Positions 1-17,902 of a DNA stretch of 64,000 nucleotides are shown here, piece after piece; the first letter of the stretch is position 1; the number at the start of each line of letters is the position of its first letter. The notes below the pieces were generated by a model. That model saw only the letters and a list, made by a program, of their open reading frames with translations, was not told the DNA's origin and searched no databases. Source of the stretch: Hyperoplus lanceolatus (Eukaryota > Chordata > Actinopteri > Uranoscopiformes > Ammodytidae); NCBI GenBank assembly GCA_026929865.2, contig CM049405.1:20819501-20883500 (forward strand). Reading direction: 5' to 3'. Both the position numbers and the translations under genes were made by a program.

Positions 1-341
1 CCATGGATTTTTATTAACCCTCATAGTTCGGGCTGCGCAATTAATTGAATTTTAATTCCAATTATAATTTTGACTTCCAACAATATTAACATTTTAAGGA
101 AATCTACTGTAAAAAAAACAGCTTTGCCAATCATTTCAAAAACAAAAGTTACTTAATGCATGATTGTTTACGAAGGCATTGTTATTGTTATGTTAAATAA
201 TCGTGATCATAATATTTGCCCTGATCGAGCAGCCCTACCTCTTTGTATCTTATGCACTTTCGATTGCTATTGTCTGCAGTGATTTCAAACTGTCCTTTTG
301 TACATTGCAGTTTGATCATCCGTCGCAGTGAGCCAACAATT
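1..341. other. 5' flank and probable 5' UTR of the claudin gene
   Basis: AT-rich sequence with no open frame of note. A pyrimidine-rich stretch ending in an AG at 309-310 looks like a splice acceptor, so the 5' UTR exon that carries the claudin start codon probably begins at 311. The first, non-coding exon would lie further upstream and I cannot place it. An in-frame ATG at 243 would add 33 residues unlike any claudin N-terminus and would lie in the intron, so it is not used. Confidence 0.4.
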
Positions 342-1781
342 ATGGCCAGCATGGCGGTTCAACTCCTCGGCTTCTTCTTGGGCCTGTTGGGGTTTTTGGG
401 GACCGTCGTGGCGACTGTGTTACCGCACTGGCGCAGCACGGCCTATGTGGGCTCCAACATCATCACAGCCACCGGCTACATGAAAGGCCTGTGGATGGAG
501 TGTGTGTGGCACAGCACCGGCATTTACCAGTGTGAGTTGTACAGGTCTCTACTGGCACTGCCACACGACCTGCAGGTACAAAATACTTCACATTCCCCAT
601 GTTGCTATTATCCAAACCACCTCATGTCATAATGAGAAGAATACATTTTTTTCCAACATTTACTTCTTAAATGTGAGGATTTGCCGTTATCTCCTTGTAA
701 ACTAAATATCTCCACCTCCCTGGACACTTGGAAAAGTTGATGGCACCTTTTTACTGTTTTCTGATATTTTAACATTAAAGGTGCACTATGCAGTTTCAGG
801 TAAGGGGAATTGTTTACATTTACAGAGCCTGCAGTTAGTTTATAAAACATGTTTTCTCTACATGTAATTCTTAATATTGAATAATTCTATCATAATAAAT
901 CAAAACTAAATTATTTTGAGGAAACTGGAACCAAACATAGAATATGTTTGTCATCAAAACTGTAGGCCCTGCTGCTGTAGATAAAAACTGTGAAACAGTA
1001 ACATTTCGGGGAGCTTTCTAACTTCAAACAGTGTTCCATGTATCCAATTTTCCCGTGAAGAAAGTTTGTTATGAGAATATATCTTAGAAAATGCTCACTT
1101 CTCTGACACGCCCAAAGTGACATAGTGCACCTTTAATGAATTAATGGAGAAAAAGAATCTGCATATTTGTCAAAACTAAAATTAGCTGGGAAGTTTTGGA
1201 AAACGGATCACCTGTTTTTAATCCCATACTCTTTTTATTCTCCTCCCCACTAGGCGGCCAGGGCGCTCATGGTTCTCTCTTGCGTCACCTCTGTGCTGGC
1301 GTGTCTGGTCTCTGCCATGGGGATGAAGTGTACCCGTTTCGCCCGTGGCTCTCCGGTCAAGTCGGCCCTGGCTGTCAGCGGGGGGATCTGTTTCCTGTGC
1401 GCCGGCCTGCTCTGCCTGGTCACCGTGTCCTGGACCACCAATGACGTCATCATGGACTTCTACGACCCCTTCCTACCCAGCGGGCAGAAGTATGAGATCA
1501 GCCTGGCCGTGTATCTGGGCTACGCCTCGGCCTGCCTCAGTCTGACCGGAGGGCTGGTGCTGTGTTGGAACAGCAAGAGAGACAGCACGTCACACAGGAG
1601 ACCTCCCCTCCTCCGAGTGCAAAGGAGTCAACCGTCATCACCACCCCCGGCCTTCAACAACATATACCCTCCTCCTCCTGCCGCTCCGCCCTACAAGCCT
1701 CCACAGGCCCTGAAAGGCAACCATGCCCCCTCACTTTGCTCCCTCTCCAGCAGTGGCTACAGGCTCAATAACTATGTCTAA
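342..1781 (+). CDS. cldn14-like: claudin-14-like tight-junction protein (two coding exons)
   Basis: Coding exons 342-575 and 1254-1781 join in phase 0 and give 253 aa (human CLDN14 is 239). Claudins are four-pass membrane proteins that seal or form ion pores in tight junctions. The product starts [11 protein letters not shown], as CLDN14/CLDN2 do. The first extracellular loop has the claudin signature W30...G49-L-W51...C54...C64, with the CLDN14-like string [13 protein letters not shown]. The segment SWTTNDV and the C-terminus YRLNNYV (class II PDZ ligand ending in YV) also match CLDN14 best. Four hydrophobic segments are evident. The cytoplasmic tail has a proline-rich run near residues 209-230. 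The splice site falls at LQ/AARAL, although mammalian CLDN14 has its whole frame in one exon. It could be a teleost-specific paralogue of the CLDN2/14/20 group; the claudin family call is near certain, the orthologue less so. Confidence 0.9.
773..1138. mobile_element. MITE in the claudin intron
   Basis: The 18-bp end CATTAAAGGTGCACTATG at 773-790 is repeated as a perfect reverse complement at 1121-1138, bounding 366 bp without a coding frame. This is the form of a non-autonomous DNA transposon. Related TTAAAGGTG-type ends are common in teleost MITEs; I did not resolve the target duplication. It fills more than half of the 678-bp intron. Confidence 0.8.
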
Positions 1782-2082
1782 AGACTGGAGGGGAGATTGT
1801 AACACATGGGCAAAAGACACAACTCAGACTATTTGTGAATGAAAAAGAAGTTGCCTTGACCAAGACACTGCAACGTGCTTTTAATATCTTGACAGGCTTC
1901 GTCTATACAATTAAAATAAGTTTAAATAGGAAAGGCTACCATGTAAACATTTAAGAAAACTGCTAATGCTTTTATTTAACTTTGACCGTGACCCCTATCT
2001 GAGAGCTTAAGCAAATTCTTAACAGCACTGTGTTTGTGTGTGGGAGAACTGAGAACTGACCTACTACTATGTACTTGAAAGA

Positions 2083-2094
2083 CCAGCAGGTGGC
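2083..2094 (+). promoter_or_regulatory. candidate CTCF core motif
   Basis: CCAGCAGGTGGC matches the 12-position core CCASYAGRKGGC in full. It lies between the claudin and slc5a7 genes, where an insulator would be plausible. A single 12-bp match also occurs by chance or inside repeats, so this is only a candidate. Confidence 0.3.
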
Positions 2095-3229
2095 GATATG
2101 TTGCCAAAAATAGCCACAAAAGGGCCGACCTTAACAGGATTTTGTGGTGGTGTAACACTCCTGTTAATAGATCAGCAATTGTTCTGTCACTTTCTTGTTG
2201 TTCCCTTCTTTCTAGTTGGGATTAACTCTTTCTGAAAGCCAGTTCAATTATAATCATTATTTTAAAGGAAATGGATGTTTGTTTCAGTATAGAAAAATGA
2301 AAAATTACAAACAAATATTGTCAATTTCTAATAATTCAAACATATGTACATACTTAAGTAATTAAAAAAAAGTATTATTTATATTGTTTAATAAGCTTAT
2401 TATGAGATGTCAAAGCAACAAAAAAGCTATTATTTTATTCACAAGTATATCTTATTCAAGTTGGATACATTTTTATTTTAAAAGAGAAACAAAGGAAAAA
2501 ACAAATACCGATGACAAACACTAAATAACACATGTTTTGATCATATACAAAAACACTCCCGCCCTTTCACCTCTGCTAAGTTGTAATATAGTAAATGAAA
2601 GGTTTTGGAAATGACAAAATAACGGATTATAAGTTATAGTGGTCAGTCACATACACTAGGGATCATTTCTTAAGTAACAGACGAGGGGCTGCCAAATCCT
2701 GTTAAATTTTCACTCTCTTTTCCTCCTGATTTTTTCAAGATGAAGTGTGTCAGTCATTGCCATAAGCCATAACCTAAAAATGGGAACCTGCTTTCCTTTC
2801 CACAATGTCAAAGTCAATTTCTCGTTGGAGAGAAGTTGCTGTTGATCTTTTCTCAATACAGATGTGATATCTCTATTTTGAAAATCTTGATCTTAAATGA
2901 TACCGTAAAGGTGGGGTAAAAAGCTTGCATTTTGAATGTTGCATTCAAAGCTTTTCTACTGTTATAACAGCCTACATTAGGCCGCTTAGTGACTCTTTTT
3001 GGCCTGAAAAAGACTTGCCATGCTTAAGAAAGCCACTGAGGGGCGACAGAGATCTATTGAGAAAGCAGCATAAACCCTACACATAAGAACTTTTTTATTT
3101 TATTAGAATAGGCGTTCTATTAATGGCACTCACGGACAGTCTGAGGGGTTACACCATATTTGTGAAATGAAAAAAATAAAATTTATAGAAAAATTTAATA
3201 ATAATGAAATAATATAGATACCGTAGGCC

Positions 3230-3277
3230 TATATATATATATATATACTGTATATGTACACACACACACACACACAC
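3230..3277. repeat. (TA)n-(CA)n microsatellite
   Basis: An alternating TA run passes into a CA run. It is a simple dinucleotide repeat. Confidence 0.9.
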
Positions 3278-3735
3278 GCCTCATTAGTTAAAATAAATGA
3301 TCTTATTTTGTCTTTGTGAGGCTTTCCAGATTGTCCGTCTAAAACTACCTTCAACATTGTTGACGTGTTTCCGAGGCTCATTTGTTAGAAAAGCTTCCAA
3401 TTAGAGCTGTCCTCTGTTTGGAAGCATGTCAGGCACAAACACACGCATGCTAAATTAGAGGAGGTTTCACAATTCAAGCAAGTCACTTATCTTATTTCCT
3501 GCTGTCCGTATTGAGTGTATGTTCCTGGAACGCAGTAAAGGAAAATGCTCATACAGTATGATTGCTTATAGAATTCAACTTTTACAGAAATAACACACAA
3601 AGGGGTTTACACCAAAGCACATTATTTGAGTGGAACCACAGATTAATTTCAAATGTTGTAAGTGAGTGGAAACAATGCTGTGAAGCGATCATTCTGAAGG
3701 AAGAAAAAAGATGTTCCTGTTTTGGGCACTTTCAT

Positions 3736-3756
3736 TTCAGCACCATGGACAGCGGC
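3736..3756 (+). promoter_or_regulatory. RE1/NRSE (REST-binding) motif upstream of slc5a7
   Basis: The 21 bp read TTCAGCACC, then AT, then GGACAGCG, then GC. This differs at two positions (C to T at 11, C to G at 20) from the commonly cited RE1 consensus. Both half-sites, TTCAGCACC and GGACAGCG, are intact with canonical spacing. REST recruits co-repressors to RE1 sites and keeps neuronal genes silent outside neurons. The site is about 2.07 kb upstream of the slc5a7 start codon, and slc5a7 is a cholinergic-neuron gene; the vesicular acetylcholine transporter/ChAT locus is a classic REST target. Occupancy here is inference. Confidence 0.7.
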
Positions 3757-3789
3757 CTGAATGCTTCTAGCAAGCCTCCTCCTAATCCA

Positions 3790-3790
3790 G

Positions 3791-3847
<57 letters not shown>
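3790..3847. repeat. (GATA)n microsatellite
   Basis: About 14 tandem GATA units lie 34 bp after the RE1 motif. Confidence 0.95.
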
Positions 3848-4408
3848 CTTGCAGTGAAGATCCAATACACTTCCCTTCATCGATTAATTGAATAATTTGT
3901 ATCATAAAAAATAGATGTATTCTTTCAAAGGATGGTTGGATTTAAGGGGATTAAAATTATGTCCTGTGAATCGCCAATGCTCCTCCCTTTAAGACGTATC
4001 TCCATTTATACAAGTTTACAAGTAAATTTGATGCTAAAATGTATAGTAAAAAAATTGTGGGGCGTCAAAATTGCAAGGGAGATGACCATGATAAACTAGT
4101 TTCGTGCTGCAGCGCCTTAAACATTACCAGCACACAGCCTTTGATCGTCGGAGCAAGCGGGGACCTGCGCAAGATCATAAATCAGGCCTGGAACGGAACC
4201 TGGCAAAGCAAAGGTTTCATTCATTGCCAACGAGATATTATGAAATTGGAAAGCTTTCCCGGAGAGGTTGTGCGTCATGCCACTCTCTATTAGATGCTAT
4301 TTTCGTCCTGCCCTGGAAGACATTCATCCACCATCTACCCAACCTGACAGCACCCAATAAACCCACCACTCCCATTCATCTCCACCCTCTCTCCCCGTCC
4401 CTCTCTCG

Positions 4409-4481
<73 letters not shown>

Positions 4482-5735
4482 CGGCGAGCATTGATGACTT
4501 AAAAATCAACATAGGATAATAGCGTGTCTTCGTCCAAGAGGATTACTTTGTGGTACCTTCACATTTTTGTCCTAACAGAATCGTCTTTGACACTTTTTTT
4601 TGTCAATCTTCCTTTGGAGGGCCCTGCTCCTTTAATCTATTTTGACCTGTTTCTCCAAAGAAAAGGTAAGAAAATGTCCATTTCGAAAAGGATTTTCTTT
4701 TACCAATTTGCGTTGGCTGGCTGTAACTGCATTTGACGATAGTGAAAGGTGTTGATTTAAGGAGCGATCAATAATGCAATACAACTCTTATGGATTCATG
4801 GTGTCGGCGCAACGGGGAGCAAAAACCTACAGGTTTGATTGTAGTGATGCAGCGCAGGGGACAGAAAACCTTTCTGCATCTGTTTCTGTCTCTTTTGGTC
4901 ATTTTGGCGCGCACTTTTACGCACGAGAACGCTACAGGAAAGAAAAACATGTTGGCTCAAATAAAAGGCTACTGAACATCCTTAACACCTTTTTTAAAAT
5001 AATTGTAGACGATGGAGACATTGTGTGTGAGTAAACTGCCGCAATAATTGTGTTAAGTGATGTCTACTTGATTAAAGTCAGACGGCAAGGCGTGCGTAAA
5101 ACATCTTCAGCTGCAGGAGTTGTCCAACACTTATCATTGTGAACTCCTCTGATCATTCCTATTGTTTTAGGTTTTGTATTTTCCTGATTCGATCTGTTTT
5201 TATTTGACGGCACATGATGGATGGGAATGTACGAACACTCTGCATAGCTTTTACCACGTTCCAACCTTATCTTAAATGATCGCAGGATTGGGAAAAGTTA
5301 CGAAAGTGTTTTTTTTTAACTGTAATTGCGGAATTGGACTTAAATTTATTTGTCTTCATTATTTACCTTATAGTGAGTCCAACATTTAGGCCTGTACTGG
5401 AAAAAAATCCGCTTTAGTTCTTCAAGAAATTAGATGAATATGTGTTTGTATTACTTTTAGAATTGTATAGGCTTATTGCTGGTCATTTGGAGTAAGCGTG
5501 AATATGATTGGCACAGAAAACATGAAATTCAAATTTGAATGACTTTTTATTGTCTAACTGTAAACAATTAAGTGTTGGTTTGGATTGTAAATATTGTGGT
5601 CCTCGAATTGAGAAATAAGGAAATCTAGCAGTTTTAAAATAATGAACCCAAATAAAATGTTTGGATGGTTATGTTGGATGAACACAGTCCATACAAAATT
5701 TCTAATTTTTTTCTTTCTGTTTTTTCTACTTACAG
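3848..5735. other. upstream region of slc5a7
   Basis: No coding gene is recognised. The region should contain the slc5a7 promoter and non-coding first exon(s), because an acceptor at 5734-5735 shows that the start codon sits in a downstream exon. A donor-like AAAAG/GTAAG at about 4665 is one possible end of such an exon, but I cannot prove it. A long CT tract lies at 4411-4478. Confidence 0.35.
4411..4478. repeat. (CT)n microsatellite
   Basis: About 34 uninterrupted CT units (GA on the other strand), 1.3 kb upstream of the slc5a7 coding start. Confidence 0.95.
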
Positions 5736-5809
5736 TTCTCTCCATGAGATCCCGGTACCCCGCGCGCAATAGCTCTTGATCTCGGCGGGAGGAAGCGGAC
5801 AAAACGAAA
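5736..5809 (+). promoter_or_regulatory. slc5a7 5' leader with an 11-codon uORF
   Basis: A polypyrimidine tract and AG at 5734-5735 mark a splice acceptor, so the leader exon is inferred to begin at 5736. It contains an upstream ATG at 5744 that opens an 11-codon frame and stops at 5777-5779, 30 bp before the slc5a7 ATG. Such uORFs often lower translation of the main frame; that effect is inferred. Confidence 0.5.
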
Positions 5810-11583
<5,774 letters not shown>

Positions 11584-12035
11584 GTGAAAAAGGGCACAAA
11601 GAGAACTAGAACCAAGATGTCTGAGGAAGAAGGAATAATCAGAGAGGTATCGACATTCTTTAGGAATCTTGCTACTGCCACACTGGAAGCCAAATCAACA
11701 GAAATCTGCCGTGGCTTCCGAGTGACTCAACAAGTTTGTTTTTATGCTGATTACATCATGCTACTTTTTTTTTTTAAGTTCCCTAGATCTAGAGGTTGAC
11801 GGTCCATCAGCTGTGTCAAGCATACTCATTCTCATTTTTTTTTTTCTAATTGACGTGAATCTTCAACCAGGACAATGATTTTAAGTTAGGTGCTGCTGAT
11901 CAGAGGGACCTTCAGGGGAAAACAATGAGAGACTGCAGTTAACATACAGTATGTGAAGACATCTACAAGGCTTTGCTGTGGGTAATGACAATAGTGCAAT
12001 ATCTTACCAAGAAACTGTGTCCACGTCTACATAGC

Positions 12036-12037
<2 letters not shown>

Positions 12038-12123
<86 letters not shown>

Positions 12124-12124
12124 G
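12038..12124. repeat. (GT)n-(CTGT)n compound microsatellite
   Basis: About 25 GT units pass directly into about nine CTGT units. Confidence 0.95.
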
Positions 12125-12359
12125 CCTTGTGACTTCTCAGACTTTGGATTTAAAGTTTGCATAGAATAAGTTTATTGATAGAGCAATAATAGTTTTAGTA
12201 TCTATGTTGTATAGATACATACATTTACAAGGTACTGTCATTGTTTTTAACTTGAAGACCGATAGAGAACTTTGTTTTTTTATGTTGTGTGTTTACCTTG
12301 CTCTTAAACGTCCTATTACTAAAAGTGTCGAATTAATCACCACAATATTACCAAACCCT

Positions 12360-12363
<4 letters not shown>

Positions 12364-12424
<61 letters not shown>
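12364..12424. repeat. (GT)n microsatellite
   Basis: About 30 GT units in the putative slc5a7 3' UTR. Confidence 0.95.
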
Positions 12425-12425
<1 letters not shown>

Positions 12426-13116
12426 TATGATAGTTTGTTTGCTCATCCTAAACCTGTATTGACTGGCCAGCCACAGCAGGTTAGCGGAGACAGGAAATGA
12501 TTGCTCCTCCCGGGATGGTGTCAGTAGCACCGGCCATCATCGATCCAATCCCGCAGTTGATTAGCCCTCAGGACATTTGATTAATGCTGCATAGAGGTTT
12601 GAACTTCGGGGTTTATAAGGGTTCGTCATAGAGTGTGTTACATACAGTACAGTGATGGAGGTTCAAATGTTGTCACTGATTGAGCACCCTCATACACAAA
12701 TTCCCACGTGTCGATCCTAACATTGTGCCAGGTTGGGCTGTTTCAAAATACCAGGCACACTGCTGCTTGACTTGTAACTTCATTTGGGGATTTTTGGCAT
12801 TGTTAAGTGTTTTTATTTTCCAGTTAAATTCTTTGTGTGTATCTCCTCAGAATTGTTGAGGTTTGATGGCGTCTTTAATTTTTTTTCCTTAATTCAAAGG
12901 TTAGCTGTGGAAGATGAATGGGTTTGGTACAGTTGTGGAAAGTGACTTTTTATGGGTATCATTTTTCGGTTAATGGATGAGCCATATTCTATATTTTCTT
13001 CATTGTCAACAATTAAGAACAAATACAATAATGAGTTAGTCTGTCCCTCAGTATTCTCTGACTCCCCTGCCCCATCAATGGCACTCAGCCACAAACCCAT
13101 TCCCATTGAAATCTTT

Positions 13117-13134
13117 AAAAAAAAAAAAAAAAAA
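13117..13134. repeat. A18 homopolymer
   Basis: Eighteen consecutive A residues. I see no retroelement body upstream, so it is not called as a SINE or pseudogene tail. Confidence 0.9.
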
Positions 13135-14194
13135 GGCCACAAATAAGTACATAGTGTTATTATTCTCGAGAGTAGAGCAATTTCCTAACACAGCTGGGCA
13201 CTGGATTTTCCAGAAAATGGTACTCAAACAGGATGAAATTGTCTATTATTTGGGAAGTGTTTTTTATAGAATATTCACGGCAGCTTCAGTATATGGAGCT
13301 CAAAATAAAATACGGTGCCCGTGTAAACCATAACGAAGGAATACATCATCAGGTGAAAAAATGGCTCACTGTTTAAAAATAATAATACTTCAATGACAAC
13401 TTCGACTTGATGAATGAATGGATTTGATGACAATAACAAAACATAAAATGTATAACACCAGCCTTATCCTTTTAGTTAGAGAGCAGGGTCTCTGTTTGTC
13501 TATGTGATCTCTGGTACAGTAAGACACACTATATATCCCAACCTGATCCTGTCCCACTGCTAATACATTAACAACAGTTGAAGGGTTTATGACTTGACAA
13601 CTCGATGACGTCAGCTTCAAACTGAATATGGGTGACTGCTGGTCTGGAGCTGTGCGAAATGTCAGGCAATGTTATTGGTCTTAAATGTGAATGTAAACTT
13701 TCCTTCTCGTCAGAAAAAGCTTCCTAATGAGTGTCGTAAGTAATAAGGTTCGCTTGCGCACCTGAACGCACGCACACAGACAAGAATCAATGTCGGCTGT
13801 TCAAACTGGCACATTTGTGGCTATATGTCGTAAATTGCAATGACCTTGTATTTTTCTGTGATAAATGTATATACCAAAAAAAGGCATATAAGGACAAAGT
13901 AGTCTACTTTAAAATGCAGCATTGAAGATGATGTTTGTTGACAGTGAAATTACAGCTATTTATTTATTTATTCATGCAGTGTCTATAAGAGTATAGTTGT
14001 AAACATATGTGAGGTCTGTTGAATAAATTATATTATTTAGCACAGACATGATTTGTTTTTTTCCTCTCTCTCCATGTGTCCATACTTGCCTAATAGCTTT
14101 TTCAGTTTAACATGTTTTACTTAATATGTGATGCACTCATCAACCTACAGCTATTGTTTTATTCTCAACTGCAGTAATGATGTAAGATAAGATT

Positions 14195-14297
<103 letters not shown>

Positions 14298-14421
14298 ACA
14301 GGTTGTGGTGGACGGTTTAATCTAGGGGTTGCCGCCTGCTTGGACGCATCAATCAAAATGCCCACCTCAGAATCTTATAACTGCCAAAACTGTCAGTGTC
14401 GTCAATCTCTCTCTCTCTACA

Positions 14422-14437
14422 AACACACACACACGCA

Positions 14438-14514
<77 letters not shown>
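14422..14514. repeat. (CA)n microsatellite, right half of an inverted pair
   Basis: About 45 CA units with a GCAA interruption near the start; complementary to the GT tract at 14196-14295. Confidence 0.95.
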
Positions 14515-14516
<2 letters not shown>

Positions 14517-17346
14517 CCCAGCATGAATCCAAGAGTCTGGCCCCTGGCTGATGTCAGAAACCTCAAAATTGTCTTTTTCCTCATTGTATTAACTTCCACC
14601 TATGAAGAATTAAATCCTTTTTTCTTATTTTTTTAAGTTGAGTTTTTATTTATTTCCCCTTTGTACTGCATCTGAACTTATGAAAAAAACAGTATTCATT
14701 CATTAAAAGAAGTCTCAGGTGTATGGGCACTTACAGTTACATGTCAAGAATACGTCAAAAACTTTGAGTTTTGAATCCTAAATAACTCAGTATGAATTAC
14801 ACATCATTTCAAATGATTAACTACAGCAACATTATGATTGTAATTATTCATTTGTTTATCCGTTTTCAGCACAGGGTCTATAATAGCAAATCCTACTGCA
14901 ACGTACTGGTCTACTATATTGTATTTTGAGGGATGCACTTTTTCCCAAAGCATGTACATGTTGTACTTTTCCTTTTCTCAGCTCACATCTCTCTCAATGT
15001 ATTTCTCTCTTATATGCATTTCAGTTTTACCAATTTTAATAGTGACAGACAATCATGTTTCAGTGTCAAAAACTGAGACGCTGATTCAAGAGAGTTGAAT
15101 CATGTGTGGCCGTTACACCTCTCACTGTCACTGATTCATTCTGTGGGAATTATTGTTGCCAGATTCCACGCCTCTGGACTAACACTAACAACAGTGAGCT
15201 ATTATTCTGTCTGTATTAAGAGACAGGGAATGTGAGCATGGTAAAATAGTGTTTAGTGTAAATGCCAATGAATCCTGCCACCATGTCTGATGATACGTCT
15301 GCAGGCGACAGACTTGATATTGGTCTGATATCACAAAAATGATAAAGCCGTGTGCCACCATCTTGCAAGAACACTCACTGGGAAAGAGTCAAGGAATCGG
15401 CCAAGATGCAATCAAATATGCTGAATCTGCGGACAGTCACTTGGATGTAAAAGAAAGGACAAGCACCAGGCAACTCCAGAAAAGTAATATTTTATCAGGA
15501 AACTGGGAAATTGGGGAGAACTACGTAGATTCCAAGATTCCTGTCCATTAGAAATTAATAGGGGGAATAACGTTTTTGTGAAACTACTACGTTTGGCTCT
15601 GAGGACCAACGTAGCTATTTCACATTTCAATGTCTCAGGAGACATGTCCCAGCAAGATAATCAAAGGTGTCAGTAATAAATCAGCATTGGTTAGAAGTCA
15701 ATTTTGCGGCCGCAGTTTCAGGGTCCTGCTGTTGTTGTAATGCTGGCTCGCTGTCATGACTTACTGGGACACTTGAACAGAACGGAGGCACAATCAAAGC
15801 CAGGATTTAGACACACAGAATCTATAAACAGTATTGGAAATGCTACAACTGCCAGCCCTTTTATCAGTAGCTAAGTTACTCCACTGCAAGTGTTGAGGCT
15901 TTGGCATAGGATTTTACCAGCACACTTTTTATGTTTGACCTTTACAATCGGCCCCGACACAATCTATCACAAAAAGCACACAACCTGTCACCATGGTCCT
16001 CTGTCTGAACTCCTGTTTTCATGTTTAAAAATGGTTCCACTCTCTATATGTATCTACGCATGTATCTCTATCAACCCTACGGCCTAGCCACAGGCTTTTT
16101 CGTGACTCATGCTTTGTCCTCGCTGGAGCTTCCTCTGTGTTTTAAATCTACAGAGAGTTTCCCCCAAACCCTCATCAGCTGTGTGTAATGCAAACATTCA
16201 CAGAGAGTGAGAGGGACACACACACATACAGTACACCCGGCCCTGCAGCACAGCTCATGACTTATTCTCTCTAAAATTACACATGCAAAAAAAAATGAAG
16301 TCAAGAAAGCAGCTTGAAATGCTGAGGGAAAAAACAACACATTATAGTCTTTGAAATCTTGTTATTTCTTTTATTTATCGGTTGCACAGTATCCTTCATT
16401 TGAGCTTAGGTATTTTACTCCTTCAGACAGTTTAATTAAATGATCTTCTCAGCTGTTACCTCTTTGTGAATCCTATGTAGGTATATGGAAATACTGACTG
16501 AGGCTGAAAAGAAAAATCCTGCGGCTTGCACTTGGACCAGTCTTTTGGCCATGACATGCTGTTGGTGGGGAACGTCCGACGTTGCATTCTGGGCTGGAAA
16601 GTATAAATCTAGAGACGCAGCTGCTAATAACCAAAATGGATTGGCTCCAATATGGGAGTGAGAGAGAGAGACAAGTCGATATTTTTAAGCCATCCATACT
16701 GCTTAATTGGCCGGCGCGAGCCAAGAGAAGGTAGCCTCGTACATTTTAAACTGATAGGAGGATAGAAGGAAGTGGTGGCATGTACATATAGGACTCAGAG
16801 TCAAGAGGTGTAGCTGAGAGAGACAGAAAAGGGATTCATGGATGCAGCATAAAGGAAACAATAACTGGGGTAGTGATCAAAATGAATAATAACACATTAA
16901 ATTTAAAAAAAGAACAAAGGCTAGCCAAAGAAGAGACAGGAGGATGATGTCATTCATAGCAATAAATCTTGGTCCGTTTATTGCGGCAGGCCTGAAAACA
17001 GTCATAGTCATTATTCGCATTAGGCTAAGTGCTCCACTTCTGCGGATGGGAAGGAGGGAGAAATGAATGGGAAGGCCAGACATTTACTGTTGCCCTCTTA
17101 GCTCATATGAGGGATGGGCTGGACTGAGAGTCTCCTCCCACCCACCAGATATGTCCTTGCTTCTGTCCTTTATAACTCTTAGCTGATCTCATAGGGACTC
17201 TGCAGTTTCCCCAGGAGTATATCCAGGGTTTCTTCAAAGTGTATTTATCTATTTCAGGTTTGTTGAGCAGGGACAATTCACACTAATAAAAATAACTTAT
17301 TTTTGTATATAATGCATATATATACCTATAATAAAAATTAAATTAC

Positions 17347-17443
<97 letters not shown>
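17347..17443. repeat. (ATT)n microsatellite
   Basis: About 32 ATT units; reads as poly-Asn in one minus-strand frame, which is an artefact. Confidence 0.95.
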
Positions 17444-17859
17444 TATTATGATCATTAGGATTATCAATGACAGTGGTTTATTCACTCTTTTAATGTACAC
17501 CAAAAACTCTTTGTACAAAGCAGGCGTCCTCAAGCTGACCCTAAAAAACCTGAGGACCCCACCTGACCCAACACTACTCTTGGAATGGATCCACAAAGAG
17601 AACCATGCTCCCTGTAATCTTTGGACAAACTGTTTGCAAAAAAATCATTTTCTTGAACTTGTCAGGTCTGGTCAGAGCACTTTGTATTCACTTTCCTCAC
17701 AGAACCATTGTTTCATATGTAAACGTCCTTATTATATTGTATTCAGACATTTCCAGTCCGTTAATGCTGGTGTTATTCAATCAGTACACACATCATGTTC
17801 CGGTGAGAAACCAAAACCATGTAGGCTATACTCACTTGTGCAGTCATATTGAGGAATTG

Positions 17860-17862
<3 letters not shown>

Positions 17863-17900
<38 letters not shown>
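17863..17900. repeat. (CA)n microsatellite
   Basis: Nineteen CA units. Confidence 0.95.

Positions 17901-17902
<2 letters not shown>

Larger units (their letters stand above)
1782..3735. other. claudin 3' flank and AT-rich intergenic DNA
   Basis: No gene is visible. Probable claudin 3' UTR follows the stop codon; an ATTAAA at 1910-1915 is one possible polyadenylation signal. Further along are AT-rich sequence, a short TA/CA microsatellite (3230-3277) and a match to the CTCF core consensus (2083-2094). Confidence 0.4.
11584..14050 (+). other. probable slc5a7 3' UTR and flank
   Basis: No reading frame belongs to a recognised gene. Candidate polyadenylation signals AATAAA occur at 13304-13309 and 14022-14027. 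If the latter is used the 3' UTR is about 2.4 kb. The region carries two GT microsatellites and an A18 run. Confidence 0.35.

Noticed and set aside
3790..3847. CRISPR-like tandem arrays at microsatellites and at the transposon tandem units
   Set aside because: The units are contiguous without unique spacers, and the DNA is from an animal genome.
4324..4512. Arg-Glu repeat protein on the minus strand
   Set aside because: Pure translation of the (CT)n microsatellite.
15339..15551. 70-codon plus-strand frame in the desert and similar isolated frames (for example 16473-16724, 29308-29571, 35049-35543)
   Set aside because: No recognisable domain, no splice partners and no coding signature; lengths are within chance expectation.
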